Of a stretch of DNA of 10,769 bases, positions 6,541 through 10,769 are shown one piece after another. The DNA comes from Ilyobacter_A sp963668015. GTDB taxonomy: Bacteria > Fusobacteriota > Fusobacteriia > Fusobacteriales > Fusobacteriaceae. Both the position numbers and the translations under genes were made by a program. Below the pieces are notes generated by a model. The model made no database searches, was not told the origin of the DNA, and saw only the letters and a list, made by a program, of their open reading frames with translations. The DNA lies in the NCBI GenBank assembly GCA_963668015.2, contig CAXXCR010000018.1:1-10769 (forward strand). Direction: 5' to 3'. Each line of letters starts with the position of its first letter. Positions within the stretch are counted from its first letter, which is position 1.

Positions 6541-7360
6541 TCCGCTCATGCCCGCCATGGCCACCATCGTCGAGACCGTCGACGAGACGGCCAACATCAA
6601 GACCTTCCGCGTTCGCCTGGACGACAAGGCCGCCATGAAGAGTTTTTCCTTCATGCCCGGACAGGTGGGACAGCTCTCAGTGTTCGGCGTAGGCGAGTCT
6701 ACATTCGTCATCAATTCGTCCCCAACTCGCATGGAATACTTGCAGTTTTCCGTCCTGAAGACCGGCGAAGTGACCACCAAGCTGCACCAGCTCAAGGCCG
6801 GGGATCGCGTCGGCGTCCGCGCTCCGCTGGGCAATTGGTTTGACGTTGAACGCATGCGAGGCAAGAACATCCTGTTCGTTGGTGGCGGCATCGGCATGGC
6901 CCCCTTGCGGACCCTGCTCATATATATGCTCGATAATCGTAATGATTTCGGTAAGATCACCCTGCTATACGGCGGGCGATCCCCCGGAGACATGGCCTTT
7001 CAGGAAGACCTGAAGGACTGGCCCTCCCGCGAGGACATGAAAACGGTCCTGACCATCGACAACCCGGCCGACGGCTGGCCCCACGAGGTTGGTCTTATCC
7101 CAAATGTTCTCAAGGAGATGGGGCCGAGCGCCGATAACTGTCTGGCCGTCACCTGCGGCCCGCCGATCATGATCAAGTTCACTATCCAGGCTCTCAAGGA
7201 GCTCGAATTCCCAGATGAGTCGATCATAACCACCCTGGAACGCCGAATGAAGTGCGGAGTCGGCCTGTGCGGCCGCTGCAACATCGGCGACAAGTACGTG
7301 TGCGTAGATGGCCCCGTTTTCACTTGGGCCGAGCTAAAGGCTCTACCTCAAGAGCTATGA
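6527..7360 (+). CDS. flxA: FlxA: FAD/NAD(P)H-binding oxidoreductase with C-terminal [2Fe-2S]
   Basis: This is the NADH entry point of the complex and a member of the ferredoxin-NADP reductase superfamily. In the 277-residue protein the N-terminal beta-barrel FAD domain includes STFVINSSP (58-66), the segment that takes the place of the usual RxYS motif. The NAD(P) domain has GGGIGMAP (119-126) and CGPP (210-213). The C-terminal cluster C243-x4-C248-x2-C251-x7-C259 is like that of PyrK/DHODB electron-transfer subunits. AGGAG (6515-6519) lies 7 nt before the ATG, inside the end of flxB. Family studies in Desulfovibrio vulgaris point to NADH as the donor; the sequence shows a dinucleotide site but not its preference. 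It is the last gene of the operon. Confidence 0.9.
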   Translation: MTKNNPLMPAMATIVETVDETANIKTFRVRLDDKAAMKSFSFMPGQVGQLSVFGVGESTFVINSSPTRMEYLQFSVLKTGEVTTKLHQLKAGDRVGVRAPLGNWFDVERMRGKNILFVGGGIGMAPLRTLLIYMLDNRNDFGKITLLYGGRSPGDMAFQEDLKDWPSREDMKTVLTIDNPADGWPHEVGLIPNVLKEMGPSADNCLAVTCGPPIMIKFTIQALKELEFPDESIITTLERRMKCGVGLCGRCNIGDKYVCVDGPVFTWAELKALPQEL

Positions 7361-7467
7361 TATATTAAAAATTTGTTAATTTAATACAGGGTGATGGATA
7401 CAATCTTTTGCATCATTGAATTCGTTGGCCGAAATGCCGCCTTCTTAAAAAAGATTGTGACGACCTC
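7361..7467. other. AT-rich intergenic region between the two operons
   Basis: No gene is seen here. A 7-bp AT-only inverted repeat TATTAAA (7363-7369) / TTTAATA (7380-7386) follows the flxA stop. A longer inverted repeat ACAATCTTTT (7400-7409) / AAAAGATTGT (7449-7458) is perfect over 10 bp and spans a 39-nt loop. Neither is followed by a T-tract on the + strand, so a standard terminator for the flx operon is not shown. The second repeat ends 10 nt before the -35-like element of the SDR promoter. Confidence 0.5.
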
Positions 7468-7496
7468 TTGACGAAACCCTGTTTTTATGGAAGTGG
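7468..7496 (+). promoter_or_regulatory. Candidate promoter of the SDR-liv operon
   Basis: A -35-like TTGACG (7468-7473) is followed after 17 bp by AAGTGG (7491-7496), with TGG at 7488-7490. The -10 is poor by itself. It aligns with the hdr-flx promoter: TGGAARTRG begins exactly 20 nt from the first T of TTGAC in both, and the palindromic operator begins 34-35 nt from it in both. The repeated geometry suggests both are read by the same polymerase form and controlled alike, perhaps with help from an activator. Confidence 0.5.
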
Positions 7497-7502
7497 TTTT
7501 GG

Positions 7503-7522
7503 TAAGTTTATCGTTAAACCAA
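7503..7522. promoter_or_regulatory. Second copy of the operator, upstream of the SDR gene
   Basis: The site reads TAAGTTTATCGTTAAACCAA. Its core GTTTA-TCGT-TAAAC (7506-7519) is palindromic apart from the outer base pair of its TCGT centre, and the whole site matches the reverse complement of 350-369 at 18 of 20 bases. It lies 22 nt before the SDR ATG, between the candidate promoter and the ribosome binding site, so a bound protein would block early transcription. The less perfect outer bases (A7505, C7520) may make it a weaker site than the hdrC one. Confidence 0.75.
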
Positions 7523-7544
7523 CAAAAGCGTTTGAGGTTACAAA

Positions 7545-8342
7545 ATGGGCATTGACAAGAGTGAACAATTCTCCGGAACTGACCCGTTCTTCGACTTGAG
7601 CGGATCAGTGGCCATCGTCACCGGCGCTGCCGGCGGGTTGGGTGAAGACGTTGCGGAAACCCTCGCCTCCCGAGGCGCATCGCTGCTGCTATGCGACCTG
7701 AACGAACAGGGCGTAGCCGGGGCCGCCGAGAAAATCGCGGCGGCAACCGGGCAATCCGTTGAATACGCCGTTGTCAATGTCTGTAGCGTCTCCGATCTCA
7801 ACGCCATGGCCGACAAGGCCATGGAACGATTCGGGCGCATCGACATTCTGGTCAACTCTGCGGGAATCAACATACCGCAGGAGGCCCTGGATGTTACCGA
7901 AGAGGCCTGGGACAAAGTCCTGGACATCAACCTCAAGGGGTCTTTCTTCGCCTGTCAAGCCGTTGCCAGACATATGGTCAAGCAGCGGTCGGGAAAGATC
8001 ATCAACGTCTCTTCACAAGCCGGAGCCGTGGGGCTCATCCGCCGGGCAGCATACTGCTCCAGCAAAGGCGCGATAAACAACCTGACTAGGGAACTGGCCC
8101 TCGAATGGGCACAGTACAACATCAACGTCAACGCTGTGGCCCCTACGTTCGTGGAAACCGAACTCACGCGCCACATGTTCAAGGAAAAGGAATTCAGGGA
8201 ATATGTTGACGCCAACATTCTGTTCGACAGATTGGCGGTTCCCGCAGATGTTTCCGCCGGAATCCTGTACCTGGCATCCCACGCCTCGGACATGGTCACC
8301 GGTCACATACTGCATATCGACGGGGGCTGGACGGTTCATTAA
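7545..8342 (+). CDS. Short-chain dehydrogenase/reductase, NAD(H)-type
   Basis: This is a classical SDR of 265 residues that oxidises or reduces a hydroxyl/keto group with a nicotinamide cofactor. The cofactor loop is TGAAGGLG (26-33). D51 at the end of the second strand favours NAD(H) over NADP(H). NSAG is at 104-107, N129 is in DINLKG, and the catalytic residues are S157, Y170 and K174 (YCSSK). DGGW (259-262) is near the C-terminus. The N-terminus resembles the gluconate 5-dehydrogenase/KduD-like group, but substrate cannot be told from sequence. GAGG (7534-7537) is 7 nt before the ATG. It heads the operon that continues into an importer with only 46 nt and no terminator between, and its control site matches that of hdr-flx. 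This suggests it makes the NADH that Flx-Hdr uses. Confidence 0.92.
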   Translation: MGIDKSEQFSGTDPFFDLSGSVAIVTGAAGGLGEDVAETLASRGASLLLCDLNEQGVAGAAEKIAAATGQSVEYAVVNVCSVSDLNAMADKAMERFGRIDILVNSAGINIPQEALDVTEEAWDKVLDINLKGSFFACQAVARHMVKQRSGKIINVSSQAGAVGLIRRAAYCSSKGAINNLTRELALEWAQYNINVNAVAPTFVETELTRHMFKEKEFREYVDANILFDRLAVPADVSAGILYLASHASDMVTGHILHIDGGWTVH

Positions 8343-8388
8343 GTCAGGAGAGATTTATCCGGATCTACACATGTTTAAAGGAGGAGTT

Positions 8389-9606
8389 ATGATGACTCGC
8401 ATCGGGAAATTAATGGTTCTGGCATTTGCATTGGTCCTTTTCGGCGCCTTTGCGGCATACGCTGCAGGGGAACCAATCAAGATTGGGATTATCAGTCCCG
8501 TGTCCGGCAACTACGGCGACCATGGCAAGCTTGAACGCATGGGCATGACCGCCGCATTGGAAGAAGCCGGCAAGACCGTTCTGGGACGTCCCGTTGAAGT
8601 GGTCGTGGCCGATTCCGAAACCAACCCCGACATCGCCGCCCGTCGCGCCCGCCGCCTGATCGAGGTGGATGGCTGCAACTTCCTCATGGGTTCCGTCTCC
8701 AGTTCAGTCGCCGCCGCCATTTCCGCCGTTGCCGCGGAAAAGAAGGTCCTCTACTTCGCCACCAACGGCAACTCGGACTCTCTGAACGCCGGCAAGGCCA
8801 ACACCTACATGTTCCACGTCGCACCCAGCATGGCCATCTTGGTCCGCGGCGGCGCCCAATACGTTGCCAACAACATTGGCAAGAAATGGTTCTACATCAC
8901 CCACGACTACTCATGGGGCCACTCCGGAACCGCCTGGGCGCGCAAGTCTGCCGCCGAACTGGGCGTGAAAGAGGTCGGTGAGATCAAGGTTCCCCTGGGC
9001 ACCCGTGACTTCAGCTCCCAGCTCCTGCAGGTCCGCCAGTCCGGCGCCGACGTCCTGGTCATCACCATGGCCGGTTTCGACAACGTCGCCCTGCTGAAGC
9101 AGCTGGCCGAATACCGCATCTACGACAAGATGAAGGTCTGGTACACCCTGATGGAATTCGTCGACATGTGGCCCCTGAAGCCCGAACAGCGCCAGGCTTA
9201 CGCCGACGTCGAGGTCTACTGGAACGAAAACGACCAGACCAGGGCCTTCGCCGAAAAGCTGCAAAAGAGGTACCCCGACGCTCCCTGTCCCATGCCGCTG
9301 GATAACGGCACCTACGAAGGTTGGCTGGCCATGAAAATCCTGCTCCAGGGCATCGAAAAGGCCGGTTCCGCAGACGTTCCTGCGGTCATCAAGGCCATCG
9401 AAGGCATGGAGATCAAGGACAACATGCGCAAGTACCCCACCAAGGTCCGCGCATGGGACCACCAGGTGATCACCCAGGTTGACCTGATCAAGGCCAACCC
9501 CAAGGCCACCGGTCCCGACATGTGGAATGTGATCGATGAGATCGACGCTGCCAAGGTAGCCCGCACTCAGGCGGAGAACCCCGTCAACGTCAGCATCAGC
9601 AAATAG
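8389..9606 (+). CDS. Periplasmic solute-binding protein, Liv type (ABC importer)
   Basis: This type 1 periplasmic binding protein catches the substrate for the LivH/LivM permeases encoded next. The 405-residue precursor starts with a signal peptide: basic MTRIGK, a hydrophobic core, then AYAA (23-26) as the likely cleavage region. The mature protein begins near GEPIKIGI, a normal family start. AAAGGAGG (8377-8384) serves two adjacent ATGs at 8389 and 8392; spacing slightly favours 8392, which removes one Met. The frame is also open back to 8203 inside the SDR gene, but that would bury the signal peptide, so it is rejected. The family binds branched-chain amino acids, amides, urea or aromatic acids. 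The name livK would claim too much; the shared operon with an SDR suggests a catabolic substrate. Confidence 0.92.
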   Translation: MMTRIGKLMVLAFALVLFGAFAAYAAGEPIKIGIISPVSGNYGDHGKLERMGMTAALEEAGKTVLGRPVEVVVADSETNPDIAARRARRLIEVDGCNFLMGSVSSSVAAAISAVAAEKKVLYFATNGNSDSLNAGKANTYMFHVAPSMAILVRGGAQYVANNIGKKWFYITHDYSWGHSGTAWARKSAAELGVKEVGEIKVPLGTRDFSSQLLQVRQSGADVLVITMAGFDNVALLKQLAEYRIYDKMKVWYTLMEFVDMWPLKPEQRQAYADVEVYWNENDQTRAFAEKLQKRYPDAPCPMPLDNGTYEGWLAMKILLQGIEKAGSADVPAVIKAIEGMEIKDNMRKYPTKVRAWDHQVITQVDLIKANPKATGPDMWNVIDEIDAAKVARTQAENPVNVSISK

Positions 9607-9618
9607 CGCAGATAAGGA

Positions 9619-9647
9619 GGGCGCCCGGTCGGCCGGGTCGGGCGCCC
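9619..9647 (+). repeat. GC-rich intercistronic hairpin after the binding-protein gene
   Basis: GGGCGCCC (9619-9626) and GGGCGCCC (9640-9647) can pair over 8 bp around a 13-nt loop, in the 63-nt gap between the binding-protein gene and livH. The following bases are CCGTCTGAAG, not a T-tract, so full termination is unlikely. Such hairpins in transporter operons often protect the upstream message from 3' decay and give more binding protein than permease. That role is inferred from position. Confidence 0.65.
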
Positions 9648-9669
9648 CCGTCTGAAGTGGGAGTATTGA

Positions 9670-10536
9670 ATGTCTCTTTTTGCCAACTTATTCATCAACG
9701 GCGTGATCCTGGGTCTGCTCTACGCGACCATAGCACTTGGATTCTCGCTGGTACTGGGCGTCTCGGGCGTGCTCAACTTCGCTCACGGTGTGTTGTTTAC
9801 CCTCGGGGCATACGGCTACTGGGTCCTCAAGGACATCCTGGGATTCTGGCCCGCCATGATAGCCGCAACGCTGATCGTCGGCGTCATAGGAATCGCCGTC
9901 GAGAAGTTGCTCGTCCGCAGGGTTTACGGGGAAGACCCCCTTTTCGGCCTGGTCATCACAATGGGGTTCGCCATGGCCGTTGAACAATTACTACATATGA
10001 TCTTCGGGGCGGCGGCCAAGACCGTCAACCCCCCCGAATTCGCCCAGGGAGTTCTCTTTTTCGGCGACATGATGATCCCCTATTACCGACTGTTCGTCGC
10101 CGCCTGCTGTGTTATCGCCCTTACCGGCACCTGGTTCGTGCTGAACAACACGAGCTTTGGAGCGGTGGTGCGCGCAGGCATGTATGACAGCGAAATGGTC
10201 TCGGCCCTCGGTCACGACCTTCCCTTGATGCGCACGGTGGTCTTCACCCTGGGCGCCATGGCCGCCGCCTTCTCAGGCGTACTCGCCTCGTCCATCTGGT
10301 CGATCAAGCCAGGCATGGGAGGGGCCTTCCTCATGCCATCATTCCTGGTCGTGCTCATCGGCGGCCTGGGCAGCATACGGGGCACGGTCCTGGGCGGACT
10401 CATCGTCGGCCTGACCACCTCCCTGCTGTCCCTGGTCATTCCCCGGTTCGTGGACATCATGCCCTATATCATCATGGCCGTGGTCGTCTACTTCTGGCCC
10501 CGAGGTCTCCTCGGCAAGCAAAACATTCTCGAATAG
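9670..10536 (+). CDS. livH: LivH-type ABC transporter permease
   Basis: This is an inner-membrane permease of the branched-chain amino acid (HAAT) importer family. The 288-residue protein is mostly hydrophobic, with about eight membrane segments. It shows the LivH landmarks NFAHG (36-40), the cytoplasmic ATPase-contact loop around GAVVRAG..D..ALG (164-181), GGLGS (231-235) and a C-terminal RGLLG (278-282). GGGAG (9659-9663) is 6 nt upstream of the ATG. It lies 63 nt after the binding-protein gene, beyond a GC hairpin, and 12 nt before livM. It forms the channel with LivM; the ATPases LivG and LivF are expected just beyond the right edge. The true substrate may not be an amino acid. Confidence 0.93.
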   Translation: MSLFANLFINGVILGLLYATIALGFSLVLGVSGVLNFAHGVLFTLGAYGYWVLKDILGFWPAMIAATLIVGVIGIAVEKLLVRRVYGEDPLFGLVITMGFAMAVEQLLHMIFGAAAKTVNPPEFAQGVLFFGDMMIPYYRLFVAACCVIALTGTWFVLNNTSFGAVVRAGMYDSEMVSALGHDLPLMRTVVFTLGAMAAAFSGVLASSIWSIKPGMGGAFLMPSFLVVLIGGLGSIRGTVLGGLIVGLTTSLLSLVIPRFVDIMPYIIMAVVVYFWPRGLLGKQNILE

Positions 10537-10548
10537 GGGGAGACGAAA

Positions 10549-10769
10549 ATGCGACCCAAATCCATTTTGAGGGATCCATACCTCTATATATTCCTCATCT
10601 TTATACTGTATCCGCTCTATCCCTTCATCGGTGACTTCACGTCCCTGGGATCGGAATTGCTGCTCTTCTTCATCTTCACGTTGAGCTTCAACCTCTGCCT
10701 GGGCTACACCGCGCTGCCCTCCTTCGGGCACGGAGCCTTGTACGGCATGGGCACCTTCGGTGCCGCCCT
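10549..10769 (+). CDS. livM: LivM-type ABC transporter permease, N-terminal part
   Basis: This gene runs off the right edge; 73 codons are present. The ATG at 10549 follows GGGGGAG (10536-10542) by 6 nt. The product begins MRPKSILRD, then a membrane segment (about 11-30), and reaches NLCLGYTALPSFGHGALYG, the LivM hallmark (usually NLLLGYTGLxSFGHAAFFG). It would pair with LivH in the membrane. Nothing about its end or the following ATPase genes can be said from this window. Confidence 0.88.
   Translation, partial: MRPKSILRDPYLYIFLIFILYPLYPFIGDFTSLGSELLLFFIFTLSFNLCLGYTALPSFGHGALYGMGTFGAA

Noticed and set aside
5473..6993. Long minus-strand open frame of 506 codons opposite flxB and flxA
   Set aside because: It mirrors two well-recognised + strand genes. 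GC-rich codon use produces long antisense frames. It has no recognised domain.
7452..7475. Rex- or CRP-like site near TTGTGACGACC
   Set aside because: Only one half-site is present; the matching second half is missing at the right spacing.
8203..8388. Longer start for the solute-binding protein at 8203, inside the SDR gene
   Set aside because: It would place 62 non-matching residues before a clear signal peptide; the AAAGGAGG site supports 8389 or 8392.
9619..9660. Intrinsic terminator after the solute-binding protein gene
   Set aside because: The stem is strong but no T-tract follows, and livH continues in the same direction 23 nt beyond.

Overview
The window is GC-rich coding DNA interrupted by two AT-rich control regions. 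All confident genes are on the + strand. The gene set points to an anaerobic, sulfate-reducing bacterium of the Desulfovibrio group: a complete NADH dehydrogenase/heterodisulfide reductase-like (Flx-Hdr) gene set in the order hdrC-hdrB-hdrA-flxD-flxC-flxB-flxA, with Fe-S proteins rich in cysteine motifs. The taxonomic placement is an inference from family knowledge, not from a database search.

Layout. Positions 1-201 hold an open frame that may be the 3' end of an upstream gene, overlapping several adjacent inverted repeats; neither reading is certain. Positions 202-653 hold no convincing gene. They carry a -35-like TTGACA, a 20-bp palindrome and a leader of about 300 nt. From 654 to 7360 runs the seven-gene hdr-flx operon with short gaps or overlaps. 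hdrA is broken by one extra T near 2303-2304. Positions 7361-7544 are an AT-rich intergenic region with a second copy of the same promoter and palindrome. From 7545 to the right edge runs a second operon: a short-chain dehydrogenase/reductase, a periplasmic solute-binding protein, a LivH-type permease and the start of a LivM-type permease.

How they may work together. In the Flx-Hdr family, FlxA takes electrons from NADH, FlxB/FlxC/FlxD carry them to the flavin of HdrA, and HdrA is thought to split them between ferredoxin and the HdrB/HdrC disulfide-reducing site. In sulfate reducers the proposed acceptor of the second branch is DsrC. In Desulfovibrio vulgaris the set is next to an alcohol dehydrogenase and supports ethanol oxidation. 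Here the partner appears to be different. The second operon has an ABC importer and an NAD-type dehydrogenase, and its control region matches that of hdr-flx at 18 of 20 operator bases, with the -35-like element at almost the same distance. The reading I favour is one regulon: import a compound, oxidise it with the SDR to make NADH, and reoxidise that NADH through Flx-Hdr. The compound and the regulator are not identified in this window.
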